Assembly: GCA_028289365.1 (NCBI GenBank)
Contig: JANQQM010000011.1
Coordinates: 1 to 64,000 of the forward strand
Source of the DNA: Salaquimonas sp.
GTDB taxonomy: Bacteria > Pseudomonadota > Alphaproteobacteria > Rhizobiales > Rhizobiaceae
Length of the DNA stretch: 64,000 bases
Direction: 5' to 3'
Below are positions 48,086 to 57,000 of the stretch, one piece after another. The notes under the pieces are model-generated. The model had not been told where the DNA came from, made no database searches, and saw nothing but the letters and a program-made list of their open reading frames with translations. Numbering within the stretch: the first letter of the stretch is position 1; each line of letters opens with the position of its first letter. The position numbers and the translations under genes were made by a program.

Positions 48086-48909
48086 CCTTGCGATTCACGA
48101 TTCTGGGCTGCGGGTCTTCGCCTGGCGTTCCGCGCGTCCATGGCGAATGGGGTGCTTGCGATCCCAATAATCCCAAGAACTATCGTCTGCGTTGTTCATT
48201 GTTGATTGAGCGCCTGGGTCCAAATGGCAAGACAACTGTCGTGGTCGATACGACACCGGATTTTCGCCAGCAGATGTTGAGTGCCGACGTCAAGCATATT
48301 GATGGTGTTGTCTATACCCATGCGCATGCCGACCATGTCCATGGCATCGACGATTTACGTGGTTATGCTCAGATACAGAAGGAACGAATTCGGACCTATA
48401 GTGATCAGCCGACTTTCGAGCGGCTAATGCAGGGTTTCGGTTATTGCTATGAAAGTCCGAACGGCAGTATCTATCCGCCAATACTGGAAAACCGGAAAAT
48501 ACGCGCTGGCGAAGCTTTTGAAATCGAAGGGGAGGGCGGCAACATAAGACTCCTTCCGATTCTGCAAATACACGCCAACATTACCTCCCTGGGGTTCAGG
48601 ATCGGTGGCGATCTGGACAGACTGGAAGGGGGCTTGTGCTATTCATCGGATATTTCTGCCATTCCCGATGAGAGTGTTTCCCAGTTTGAAAATCTCGACA
48701 TCTGGATTGTCGATGCGCTTCAATATCGAGAACATGTCAGTCATTTTTCGCTTGGTCAGGCTCTGGCATGGATCGAAAAACTGAAGCCAAAAAGAAGCGT
48801 TCTCACCCACATGCATATCCCGCTCGATTATGAGGCGGTTATGCGTGAGACACCTGACAATGTTAAGCCTGCATTCGACGGCATGGTGTTAGAGCTGGGC
48901 TCAGACTAG
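48082..48909 (+). CDS. metallo-beta-lactamase-fold hydrolase (PhnP-like)
   Basis: 275 aa, TTG start overlapping the tatD stop (TTGA). It opens LRFTILGCGSSPGVPRVHGEWGACDPNNPKNYRLRCSLLIE, the hallmark of the PhnP-like MBL subgroup. The HxHxDH motif is VVYTHAHADHVHGIDDLR near residue 75, and the C-terminal LTHMHIPLDYEAV near 245 carries further ligands. PhnP is a cyclic ribosyl phosphodiesterase, but no phn genes are near, so the substrate is unknown. It follows tatD in most alphaproteobacteria. Confidence 0.88.
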   Translation: MTLRFTILGCGSSPGVPRVHGEWGACDPNNPKNYRLRCSLLIERLGPNGKTTVVVDTTPDFRQQMLSADVKHIDGVVYTHAHADHVHGIDDLRGYAQIQKERIRTYSDQPTFERLMQGFGYCYESPNGSIYPPILENRKIRAGEAFEIEGEGGNIRLLPILQIHANITSLGFRIGGDLDRLEGGLCYSSDISAIPDESVSQFENLDIWIVDALQYREHVSHFSLGQALAWIEKLKPKRSVLTHMHIPLDYEAVMRETPDNVKPAFDGMVLELGSD

Positions 48910-48940
48910 CCCAGCAGCGTTCACGACACGTATTCTCGAA

Positions 48941-50428
48941 TTAACGAGTATACCGGAATCCGTTGAACAACGGAATCATGTTGAAGCGCGGACGCTGGTA
49001 ACGTGGCCGTTGATAGCGGATCCGGCTGGTACGGTAATACCGGCGTTCTCCTCTGGAAGCATGACGTACCGTCCGGGCTTTACGCCTGATCTTTCTCTTC
49101 GGCGGAGCAACAGCGGCAACGTAGTTGCGGTCAATTCGCGTATTAACGGCGAAATCGGTTTTCCAGCCGGTATAGCGTTCTGTTCCATTATCGGTAATCG
49201 TAATCGAGGTTCCCGGTGTCAGCATCGGGGCCAGACGGTCACGCAGCTTGTCGGCAATATGAATGCGGTCGAGTGTATCAGACAGCAGAACGTCGGCACT
49301 AGCCGTATCGTCGATACCCAGAAGCGCGCGGCTATTGTCGCCAATCTTGTTTTCAAGCGTAAAGGCATTCCACCCGGTATTGCCGGATTTGCGGTCGAAT
49401 TGTGCAGCAACCAACAGATGCGTACCAATCGGTTCCTCGGGGTTGTCGAGCCTGATTGGTGCTTCGAAGACCGGCTCGAAATTCTGACGAACTGACAGAA
49501 TTGCATTTGGCGGGCTGTCCTTGCCGGCTGCCTTGTAGATCGCATTGACGACTTCGGGTGTCGGCGATCCCGTTACCGGCATTTCGTTTGCTTCCTGGAA
49601 ACGGCGGATGGCAGCGCGCGTGTCACGGCCAACCAGGCCGTCAACATCTCCAGCATTAAACCCCTGGTCATTAAGGATCGCCTGCATCTCGCGTGCCATG
49701 TCCGGATGGGCTTTGCGGGTAATCAATATGCGAAGAGGTTTTTCATTTTCCGGCGCCTTATGGATAATTGCTCGATAAACCGGGAGGAGGGCGCCCGCCT
49801 CCGAAATCAGATCCGTGCTTTCGCGGTCAAAAACCGTGTCTGATGCAAAACTGATATGCCACGGCTCATCCGCAGCATCGGTCGTTGCGAAAGCCTCCTG
49901 CTTGGGCTTGAGAAGCGGCTCCGGTTTGTATTCCCAAGGCATTGACGGCTGCAGGAGCACGTCGTGCAATACCGGCTGCGGCTGCACCATGTCACCATTG
50001 ATAATGACATGGGCACCGGAATTCGTCATCGCGAACAGTTCCTCGTCGAACCCGTCTGGCAGCCTTATGCATCCATGGCTTGCCGGATAGTTCGGCACAC
50101 TGTCAGAGCCGTGAAGCGCTATGCCGGTCCACGTCAGTCGTTGCATGAACGGCATCGGTGCATTGGAATAGATATTGGATCGATGAAACCGTTTCTTGTG
50201 AAGGATGGAAAAAATCCCGGTGGGTGTCGAATGTCCGGGCTTGCCGGAAGAAATTTTCGATTCACTGATCGTCTGGTTTCCACGGAAAACCTGGAGCCTT
50301 TGTTCATTCAAGGAGATGACGATTTGGAGCTGATCTTCTGACACGCTGTCTGGCGCGAATGCTGTTGCCGATGTTGTTCCGTGCAATAAAAGAAACAACG
50401 CGGAAATAATTCCTGAGGTCGCACGCAT
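48941..50428 (-). CDS. L,D-transpeptidase with peptidoglycan-binding domain
   Basis: Second YkuD-type transpeptidase of the window, 495 aa from ATG 50428 (GAGGGA just upstream). Signal peptide SGIISALFLLLHGTTSATA. The YkuD domain (about residues 32-155) has LQIVISLNEQRLQVFRG at its start and active site HGSDSVPNYPASHGCIRLP. A peptidoglycan-binding domain lies near residues 260-315 (ILNDQGFNAGDVDGLVGRDTRAAIRRFQEANEM). An uncharacterised domain follows. The last 50 residues are strongly basic and tyrosine-rich (KRKIRRKARTVRHASRGERR), suggesting wall or nucleic-acid-like polyanion contact. No partner gene is adjacent. Confidence 0.88.
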   Translation of the reverse strand: MRATSGIISALFLLLHGTTSATAFAPDSVSEDQLQIVISLNEQRLQVFRGNQTISESKISSGKPGHSTPTGIFSILHKKRFHRSNIYSNAPMPFMQRLTWTGIALHGSDSVPNYPASHGCIRLPDGFDEELFAMTNSGAHVIINGDMVQPQPVLHDVLLQPSMPWEYKPEPLLKPKQEAFATTDAADEPWHISFASDTVFDRESTDLISEAGALLPVYRAIIHKAPENEKPLRILITRKAHPDMAREMQAILNDQGFNAGDVDGLVGRDTRAAIRRFQEANEMPVTGSPTPEVVNAIYKAAGKDSPPNAILSVRQNFEPVFEAPIRLDNPEEPIGTHLLVAAQFDRKSGNTGWNAFTLENKIGDNSRALLGIDDTASADVLLSDTLDRIHIADKLRDRLAPMLTPGTSITITDNGTERYTGWKTDFAVNTRIDRNYVAAVAPPKRKIRRKARTVRHASRGERRYYRTSRIRYQRPRYQRPRFNMIPLFNGFRYTR

Positions 50429-50555
50429 CACTTTCCCTCTAACTCTAAACAAGGCCCCATGGGCCGACAGTAATTGCCAAAGGCCCTTGTGGCAATCGTC
50501 TGCATTTTCAATTCATTGTCAGTAACGGCTTCCCAGCTCGATTGTCAGGCAAGAT

Positions 50556-50576
50556 AAAGGAGGAATATTAATGTAG
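50556..50576 (+). other. near-perfect Shine-Dalgarno followed by an AUG-UAG start-stop
   Basis: AAAGGAGGA (50556-50564) precedes ATG at 50571 by 6 bases, an ideal spacing. The very next codon is TAG, so the frame encodes only methionine. No in-frame gene follows. It may be a minimal start-stop element, a remnant of a lost gene or chance. Confidence 0.55.
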
Positions 50577-50784
50577 GACGAAGGCCGTCCGAAGTTTTCA
50601 GCTTGTGGCTTTACGGATTGTCCTCACTGCTAATCAGTAGGGCGTTAGAGCAGGAATTTCGATGTCAGGTCAAAAAAACCAATAAATTCAATAAATAAGC
50701 GGCAGCGCTTATTATCAGGCGGTATAACAAAATAGTTCCATAATATATCTTATGCAATTTATATTATTGTGGAGGCCGACAGAT

Positions 50785-50821
50785 CGTTAAGGTGTTGCGG
50801 TATTTGCGCAACGCCTTAACG
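50785..50821 (-). terminator. large hairpin after the VOC gene
   Basis: CGTTAAGGTGTTGCG-N7-CGCAACGCCTTAACG is a 15-bp stem with one G-T pair, 17 bases downstream of the VOC gene stop. It has no long T-run on either strand, but its strength and position make it a likely transcript 3' end. Confidence 0.55.
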
Positions 50822-50838
50822 ATAAATCCAAATGGTCC

Positions 50839-51270
50839 CTACCCGTGTACATGTTCGGCAATAAGTTCAGCGACTGACGGCCCCGGCCCCACCAGCTCCA
50901 GGACATTCCGGTCAGGATCGCGGATAAAGATTGTGCTGGTCCCGCGGAACTCCCGCCGGCCGGTAATCTTAATCCCGTTGTCGGTTACAAATTTTTCAGT
51001 TGCCTCGGCGTCCTTCATCTTGAGAGCCAGATGGGTAATGCCCGGATATTTCTTTTTCTCGTCCATCAGCACGTTCTCCCCGGCTCTCGCAGTTGCCGGA
51101 CCGAGTAGATTGATGTTGATGCCGGATGGATGCAGCATCACCAGTGGATGGCCCTGCTCATAACCGCCGTCAGCTAGAAGTTTGAAGCCGAGTAATTCAT
51201 AAAATTTTACAGATTTTTCCCGGTCGCTGATGCGAATGCCAATATGATCAAAATTAGCAATATCGAGCAT
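50839..51270 (-). CDS. VOC family protein (glyoxalase-like)
   Basis: 143 aa with the vicinal-oxygen-chelate fold: FDHIGIRISDREKSVKFYELLGFKLLADGG at the N-terminus, GITHLALKMKDAEATEKFVTDNGIKITG near 78-105 and TSTIFIRDPDRNVLELVGPG near 112-130. Likely metal ligands are H in FDHIGIRI, H in ITHLALKM and E in VLELVG. Substrate unknown; glyoxalase I, fosfomycin-type and dioxygenase members look alike at this level. It is an isolated gene between two intergenic regions. Confidence 0.85.
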   Translation of the reverse strand: MLDIANFDHIGIRISDREKSVKFYELLGFKLLADGGYEQGHPLVMLHPSGININLLGPATARAGENVLMDEKKKYPGITHLALKMKDAEATEKFVTDNGIKITGRREFRGTSTIFIRDPDRNVLELVGPGPSVAELIAEHVHG

Positions 51271-51463
51271 GTGTCGAATCCTTCAATTTGAATTTTCATC
51301 CGAATTTAGTCATCGACAAGAAAGTCAACAATATAGGATTCGGAATGATATTGTTTCCAAATTAACTATAATAGTATGAGCATTGGCAGGGCGTCCGATC
51401 GCGCAAGCAAATGCATCAGACAGCACGGTATGCAGAAGCGTGAGAGTCTGTTATCCGGTGTGG

Positions 51464-52303
51464 ATGACACCATCACGAGACATTACCCGATTGCTTGAAA
51501 TCATGGCTGCCCTGCGGACGCCGGTAACAGGTTGCCCCTGGGACGTGGAACAGGATTTCAAGTCCATTGCGCCCTACACGATCGAAGAAGCCTACGAAGT
51601 TGCTGATGCGATTGATCGTGACGATATGCAGGACCTGAAGCTCGAATTGGGCGACCTGTTGTTGCAGGTCGTCTATCACGCGCAAATGGCCGATGAAGAA
51701 AAATCATTCAATTTTGGTGACGTCGTCGAGGCGGTAACAAAAAAAATGATTCGCCGGCACCCGCATGTCTTTGGTGATGAAAAAGCCAGATCTGCCGGAA
51801 TGGCCAAGGGCACATGGGAGCGGATCAAGGCGCAAGAGAAAATAGATCTTGCAGAAGAAAAGCGTCTGGCCGGCACTGCCGATCCGGAAAAGTCCGGACT
51901 TCTGGATGACGTGCCAGGCGCCCTGCCCGGTTTGATGACAGCCGTAAAATTGCAGGCAAAGGCCGGAAGAGTCGGTTTCGATTGGAATGATCCTCATGCA
52001 GTGGTGGCGAAAATTCGGGAAGAAGTTGCCGAGGTGGAAACCGAAATAGAAGACGGCAATGAAGCACAGCACTTCGAGGAGATTGGAGATTTGCTGTTCG
52101 CCGTCGCCAACCTTGCCCGGCACCTGGATGTTGAACCTGAAAGCGCGTTACGAGCTGCCAATCAAAAATTCAGAAGACGCTTCGCTTATATCGAGGCCAA
52201 TATCGACAAGACCGGTGAGACGCTCCAAAGCGCAGATCTTGATACGATGGAAACCCTGTGGGTCGAGGCCAAGAAATCCGAAAAACCAGAAAATGCCACA
52301 TAG
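51464..52303 (+). CDS. mazG: nucleoside triphosphate pyrophosphohydrolase MazG
   Basis: Housecleaning NTP pyrophosphatase, 279 aa from the ATG at 51464 (the track's 51383 start adds 27 residues unlike the family; E. coli MazG is 263 aa). Two MazG domains: LLEIMAALRTPVTGCPWDVEQDFKSIAPYTIEEAYEVADAI with EExxE-type motif DLKLELGDLLLQVVYHAQM (first), and KIREEVAEVETEIEDGNEAQHFEEIGDLLFAVANLARHLDV (second). It converges on hflX, whose stop is 35 bases away. Confidence 0.93.
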   Translation: MTPSRDITRLLEIMAALRTPVTGCPWDVEQDFKSIAPYTIEEAYEVADAIDRDDMQDLKLELGDLLLQVVYHAQMADEEKSFNFGDVVEAVTKKMIRRHPHVFGDEKARSAGMAKGTWERIKAQEKIDLAEEKRLAGTADPEKSGLLDDVPGALPGLMTAVKLQAKAGRVGFDWNDPHAVVAKIREEVAEVETEIEDGNEAQHFEEIGDLLFAVANLARHLDVEPESALRAANQKFRRRFAYIEANIDKTGETLQSADLDTMETLWVEAKKSEKPENAT

Positions 52304-52338
52304 ATCTAAAAACAGAACGTGTGACAAGCGCTATGCTG

Positions 52339-53718
52339 TCACGCTGCAAACTTGGCGAATGCCTCCCGCCTGCCCCGCTTGACCCTGATTGTCATCGAAA
52401 TGGTTCCGTCTTCATTATCTTGGCGGTTCAGAACCTTTGCATTCTCATAGACCCAGGACAAATCTTTCAGATCCTTGAGACCCAACCGGATATCGAGAAC
52501 CCTGTCTTCATCACCGATTTTCCGGGCGATCACATCCAACAGTTCATCAGTCCCCTGCCCCGTAATCGCTGACACCATTACTGGAGCGTTTTCTGCAGAA
52601 CGCGTTGCCTGAATCAATCTGGCTGCTTCCGGTGAGAGCAAATCCATCTTGTTCCAGACTTCGACAATCCTGGACTTGTTGTCCGGGCCAATTCCAATTT
52701 TCTCAAGCACTGCATATACGTCTTGTGACTGGACTGCATTCTCGGGGTCGGAGATATCGCGGACATGAAGGATCAAATCTGCTTCCACCACTTCTTCCAG
52801 TGTCGCCCGGAATGCTGCTACCAGCGTCGTCGGCAGATCGGATACAAATCCGACCGTGTCTGACAAGATCACATCTGATCCGTCGGGCAATGAAAGCTCA
52901 CGTAATGTCGGGTCCAGCGTCGCAAACAGCAGGTCCTTTGCAAGCACATCCGCATTCGTCAGTTGATTGAATAGTGTAGATTTACCGGCATTTGTATAGC
53001 CTACCAGGGCGACAATCGGCGTGGGAACACGCTTGCGTTTTGATCGATGCAGAAGGCGGGTCCGCTTAACTTTTTCAAGGTCCTTTTCCAACCGCAATAT
53101 TCTTCTTTGCAATTGCCGGCGGTCTGCCTCGATCTGCGTTTCGCCGGGTCCCCCGGTCTTTCCAAGCCCGCCGCGCTGCCGCTCCAGGTGGGTCCATTGT
53201 CGTACCAATCTGCCCTTCTGGTAGTTCAATTGCGCAAGTTCGACCTGAAGACGACCTTCCTTTGTCCGGGCCCGTTCTCCAAAAATTTCCAGGATCAATC
53301 CGGTTCTGTCCAGCACCTTGCAATGCCAGGCTTTCTCCAGATTATGTTGCTGAACCGGGCTTAGCGGATGATCAACGATTGCCAGACCGACATTCTCGGC
53401 CTTCACGATCCCTGCAATCTCCTCAGTCTTGCCTTTGCCGAAAAGGGTCGATGCTCTCCTGCTTCTAAGCGAGATCACGCCATTTTCGACGACGTCCAGA
53501 TTTATCGCATGTGCGAGACCGATCGCCTCCTGAAGTCTTGCATCAGCAGATCGCGCAATCGCTGTGCCAGAGGCATTTGCTACACTGGAACCTGTGTTGC
53601 CAGCACCTGACCTTACCGAGCTGAATTCAGGCACAAGCACCAGCGCGCGCTCCGGAGCGCCAGCATCTTCTGCATTCCACTGAAAACCGCTTTTCTTGTC
53701 AGGATCGTGTTCTGTCAA
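52339..53718 (-). CDS. hflX: GTPase HflX
   Basis: Ribosome-associated GTPase that splits stalled ribosomes, 459 aa. The N-terminal HflX domain has [73 protein letters not shown] (residues about 75-165). It is followed by [19 protein letters not shown] and the G domain: [19 protein letters not shown] (G1), DPTLRE (G2 region), [10 protein letters not shown] (G3) and WNKMDLL (G4). It starts within the hfq stop (4-base overlap), as in E. coli hfq-hflX. Confidence 0.96.
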   Translation of the reverse strand: MTEHDPDKKSGFQWNAEDAGAPERALVLVPEFSSVRSGAGNTGSSVANASGTAIARSADARLQEAIGLAHAINLDVVENGVISLRSRRASTLFGKGKTEEIAGIVKAENVGLAIVDHPLSPVQQHNLEKAWHCKVLDRTGLILEIFGERARTKEGRLQVELAQLNYQKGRLVRQWTHLERQRGGLGKTGGPGETQIEADRRQLQRRILRLEKDLEKVKRTRLLHRSKRKRVPTPIVALVGYTNAGKSTLFNQLTNADVLAKDLLFATLDPTLRELSLPDGSDVILSDTVGFVSDLPTTLVAAFRATLEEVVEADLILHVRDISDPENAVQSQDVYAVLEKIGIGPDNKSRIVEVWNKMDLLSPEAARLIQATRSAENAPVMVSAITGQGTDELLDVIARKIGDEDRVLDIRLGLKDLKDLSWVYENAKVLNRQDNEDGTISMTIRVKRGRREAFAKFAA

Positions 53719-53963
53719 CCAGAAGCCTCGCTGCCCCCGGAATCGCCCATGTTAACAGGTGCTGATGGCATGATGGTTGATATTGCATGCTTGTAGACAA
53801 GCTGCGCAATACCATCACGTTTCAACAATACACAAAAATTATCAAACCAGGTAACGACACCGTTCAGCTTGACACCATTGACCAGGAATATTGTCAGGGG
53901 AATTTTCTGTTTCCGTACCTGATTTAGAAACGCATCCTGCAAATTTTGAGACTTCTCACCCAT
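53715..53963 (-). CDS. hfq: RNA chaperone Hfq
   Basis: Sm-like hexameric RNA chaperone for small-RNA regulation, 82 aa. [43 protein letters not shown] is the Sm1 motif, and [13 protein letters not shown] the Sm2 motif with the conserved YKHA. A short polar tail ([14 protein letters not shown]) follows. It is upstream of, and overlaps, hflX. Presence of Hfq supports the idea that structured sRNAs such as the candidate at 8719-8885 are functional here. Confidence 0.97.
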   Translation of the reverse strand: MGEKSQNLQDAFLNQVRKQKIPLTIFLVNGVKLNGVVTWFDNFCVLLKRDGIAQLVYKHAISTIMPSAPVNMGDSGGSEASG

Positions 53964-54167
53964 CTTTTCTTATTGTCTCCGCTACGTGCCGCAGCCCCCG
54001 AAATCAGCTGGGCGTAAATTTTACTTTTTTGTCGTTTGATTATTGTGGTGATCTAATTTGCACAAACCTAGCGACCATTTTCTTGGGATTATTTCAGTAT
54101 TAAGAGAATCAAATTAAAACACAACTGCTAGTGTCATATTCTTTCATCCATGACATTTTCAAATTGA

Positions 54168-55544
54168 CTAGAAAAATTCAAGGCTTACCCGGAACATCTG
54201 CTCTACCTGCCTGACCCGTTCGTTAAGTGCGAGTATTACAATACGGTCTTTTTGTTTGATTATACAATCCCCCGTCGGCTGGATAACGGTATCGCCTTGG
54301 TAAATTGCGCCAATTCGTACCCCATCCGGCAATTCCAGTTCGCGCAACGGTATTCCGACCAGGGGGGAGGTATCAAGCGCCTCAGCTTCAATTATTTCTG
54401 CCGCACCGTTTTGCAGTGAATAAACGCCACGGATTCTGCCACGGCGCACATGCTGCAGAACTCTCGAGATCGTAACGGTGCGTGGATTGATATAATCATC
54501 AATACCCAGTGACTTGGTAAAGCTGTGATAGCCGGAATTGTTTAGCAATGTCAGATTGCTTTGGCAGCCCAATTTCTTTGCCAGTACCGCTGACAAGATA
54601 TTAACCTGGTCATCATTGGTAATTGCCACCATCAGATCGGCGTTTCCGGCGCCAGCTTCGATAAGCAATTGCTCGTCAAGCGCGCTGCCATGCAAGACGA
54701 CAGTCCGCTTTAACTGGTCGGCCATTTCAATGGCAGATTCCCGCGACTGCTCGATAACCTTTACTTTCGCATTCTGCATCCGTTCTTCGATGCTGTGAGC
54801 CAGGTAGCGCCCGATATTGCCGCCGCCGCCAATCACAATTCGGGACGCCTGCGGTTTCTCCTTGCCAAAAATTGAAAGCGTGCGATTAATTTGGCCTGTT
54901 GCAGCAATTACGTAAGCCAAATCACCGTTCAAGATTCGGTCGCTGGAACGCGGGGCGATCATCTTGTTGTCCCGCCAAATGCCGGTGACCGTAGCCTCAA
55001 GATCGGGGAATAGCTGCGAAAGCTGCGAAAGCGGTGTGTCTACCACGGGGCATTCGTCGTCACATTCGATGGCGACCATGGCGATCTTGTCGTCGGCAAA
55101 CATGACAACGTCATGTGCACCCGGCAATGCAATGCGGCGCATGATTACCTCGCCTACCTCAACCTCCGGCGAAATAATAACGTCGATCGGCATGTGATCG
55201 CGCGAGAAAAGATTCTGCCAATGCGGCTGGCGATAGCTTTGAGCCCGCACCCGGGCGATTTTTGTCGGCACATTGAACAGTGAGTGTGCGACCTGACAGG
55301 CAACCATGTTGACTTCGTCATACAGGGTAACAGCGATAATCATGTCGGCCTGATCAGCCCCTGCCCTCATCAGCGTATCTGGATGAGCGCCATGGCCAAC
55401 ATGTCCGCGAACGTCGAGCTTGTCCTGAATGTTTTGTACCAGGCTTGGCGAGTTATCAATGACCGACACGTCATTGTTTTCCGCTGCCAATCGTTCGGCA
55501 ATTCCGTAGCCGACTTGCCCTGCCCCGCAAATTACAATTTTCAT
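54168..55544 (-). CDS. trkA: Trk system potassium uptake protein TrkA
   Basis: Cytoplasmic NAD-binding regulator of the Trk potassium channel, 458 aa. Two RCK units: MKIVICGAGQVGYGIAERLAAENNDVSVID at the N-terminus and ASRIVIGGGGNIGRYLAHSIEERMQNAKVKVIEQ near residue 232, each with a TrkA-C domain (IIEAEALDTSPLVGIPLRELELPDGVRIGAIYQGDTVI is the second). It lies between hfq and ntrX on the same strand, the usual alphaproteobacterial position. Confidence 0.95.
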   Translation of the reverse strand: MKIVICGAGQVGYGIAERLAAENNDVSVIDNSPSLVQNIQDKLDVRGHVGHGAHPDTLMRAGADQADMIIAVTLYDEVNMVACQVAHSLFNVPTKIARVRAQSYRQPHWQNLFSRDHMPIDVIISPEVEVGEVIMRRIALPGAHDVVMFADDKIAMVAIECDDECPVVDTPLSQLSQLFPDLEATVTGIWRDNKMIAPRSSDRILNGDLAYVIAATGQINRTLSIFGKEKPQASRIVIGGGGNIGRYLAHSIEERMQNAKVKVIEQSRESAIEMADQLKRTVVLHGSALDEQLLIEAGAGNADLMVAITNDDQVNILSAVLAKKLGCQSNLTLLNNSGYHSFTKSLGIDDYINPRTVTISRVLQHVRRGRIRGVYSLQNGAAEIIEAEALDTSPLVGIPLRELELPDGVRIGAIYQGDTVIQPTGDCIIKQKDRIVILALNERVRQVEQMFRVSLEFF

Positions 55545-55591
55545 TCAAGGCCCTTTCAGGCGATTTGCATTACGTGGACTGACTAATACGA

Positions 55592-56995
55592 CTATACAGC
55601 TGGTTTTGCACCTTCGGATTTCTGTTTCTTTTCAAACAGGCCAAGCATTTTCAGCTTACGGTGAAGCGCGGAACGTTCCATACCAACGAATTCCGCAGTA
55701 CGCGAGATGTTTCCGTCAAAACGACCAACCTGAGCGGTGAGATAATCCCGTTCGAAAGCTTCCCTGGCGTCCTTCAGCGGAAGTGAAAGAATATGTTCCC
55801 CACCCTCGCCATCGACACTGGGGAGCATTTCCCCAATCTCGGCGGGCAGCATGTCAGCAGTAATGACGCTACCGTCCTCTACGCGGGACAGGATCAACAG
55901 CCGCTCGATATTGTTGCGCAATTGCCGGATATTGCCTGGCCAGCTATGCGCTTGGATAACCGCCATCGCGTCCTCGCTGATGCTGCAGCCCTTGATACCA
56001 GTCTGACGTCCGATCTGTTCCACAAACGCATTGATCAGCAGTGGAATATCTTCGCGTCTTTCAGAGAGCGGCGGAACCCTGAGCGGCACAACCGCCAACC
56101 GGTGTAACAAATCCTCGCGGAACTCACCGGTTTCGATTTTTTCTTCAAGGTTGTGGGCAGTCGAGGACAGAATACGGACATCCACCTTTACCCGGTTCCC
56201 TCCCCCGACGCGTTCGAATTTTTGCTCGACCAGGACGCGAAGGATTTTCCCCTGCGTATCCTTAGGCATGTCCGCGACTTCCTCAATATAAAGCGTGCCG
56301 CCATGGGCCTCCTCAAGCGCGCCAACCTTTCGCCCGGAGCCATTTACTGCCTCGGTTCCGAACAATTCGATTTCCATACGCTCGGGCGTTATCGTCGCAG
56401 CATTCAGCGCCACGAATGGCCCATCCTTGCGTGTAGACAATTTATGGATTGTCCGTGCAACAAGCTCTTTACCCACGCCTGATGCCCCGATGATCATTAT
56501 CCGACTGTTTGTTGGTGCAATACGTTCCAGGGTTTGGCGCAACTGGTTCATGGCAACCGAGTTACCGATCAAGTCCGGCATGTCAGTGCTTTTTTCCTGG
56601 AGTTCCTGCACCTGCTTGCGCAGTTCGGAAGCCTCAAGTGCTCTTGCCGCGATCAACAAGAGCCGGTCAGATTTAAACGGCTTCTCAATATAGTCATAGG
56701 CCCCGGACTTGATGGCCGATACCGCTGTCTCGATGTTACCGTGCCCTGATATCATCACGACTGGCAGTTCGGGGTGCTGGGCTTTGATCTCTGCCAGCAA
56801 TTCGAGCCCATCCAGGCGTGAGCCCTGAAGCCAGATATCCAGGAACACCAATCTGGGGCGCCGCTCATTGATCGCCTCAAGGGCGCTATCAGCGTCGCCG
56901 GCAGTTCGGGTTTCATGACCCTCATCTTCCAAAATACCCGCAACCAACTCCCGAATATCAATTTCATCGTCGACGACCAAAATGTCCGATGCCAT
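55592..56995 (-). CDS. ntrX: nitrogen assimilation response regulator NtrX
   Basis: Response regulator of the NtrYX pair, 467 aa. The receiver has its phosphorylation site at D53 (VFLDIWLQGSRLDG), with ILVVDDEIDIRELV at its start. The AAA+ domain has Walker A IIGASGVGKELVARTIHKL, but the GAFTGA loop of sigma-54 activators is absent (ELFGTEAVNGSGRKVGALEEAHGG). Walker B reads TLYIEEVADMP, with E in place of the usual D. The C-terminal HTH is NISRTAEFVGMERSALHRKLKMLGL. NtrX regulators lacking GAFTGA are known in alphaproteobacteria and are thought not to need sigma-54. Confidence 0.94.
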   Translation of the reverse strand: MASDILVVDDEIDIRELVAGILEDEGHETRTAGDADSALEAINERRPRLVFLDIWLQGSRLDGLELLAEIKAQHPELPVVMISGHGNIETAVSAIKSGAYDYIEKPFKSDRLLLIAARALEASELRKQVQELQEKSTDMPDLIGNSVAMNQLRQTLERIAPTNSRIMIIGASGVGKELVARTIHKLSTRKDGPFVALNAATITPERMEIELFGTEAVNGSGRKVGALEEAHGGTLYIEEVADMPKDTQGKILRVLVEQKFERVGGGNRVKVDVRILSSTAHNLEEKIETGEFREDLLHRLAVVPLRVPPLSERREDIPLLINAFVEQIGRQTGIKGCSISEDAMAVIQAHSWPGNIRQLRNNIERLLILSRVEDGSVITADMLPAEIGEMLPSVDGEGGEHILSLPLKDAREAFERDYLTAQVGRFDGNISRTAEFVGMERSALHRKLKMLGLFEKKQKSEGAKPAV

Positions 56996-57000
56996 TTAGC

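Larger units (their letters stand above)
50453..50838. other. intergenic region between L,D-transpeptidase and VOC gene
   Basis: About 385 bases without a credible ORF. It holds a striking AAAGGAGGA followed by ATG-TAG at 50571 and a large hairpin at 50785-50821. The region is A+T-rich around 50690-50770 and contains the promoter of the L,D-transpeptidase (minus strand). No RNA gene is apparent. Confidence 0.5.

Noticed and set aside
50566-50700. Overlapping frame (INVGRRPSEVFSLW...) after the strong Shine-Dalgarno at 50556
   Set aside because: It would need an ATT start and the peptide has no recognisable feature; the start-stop interpretation is simpler.
51383-51463. N-terminal 27-codon extension of mazG
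   Set aside because: The extra residues do not resemble MazG proteins; MTPSRDITRLLEIM is the expected start, though its ribosome site is weak.
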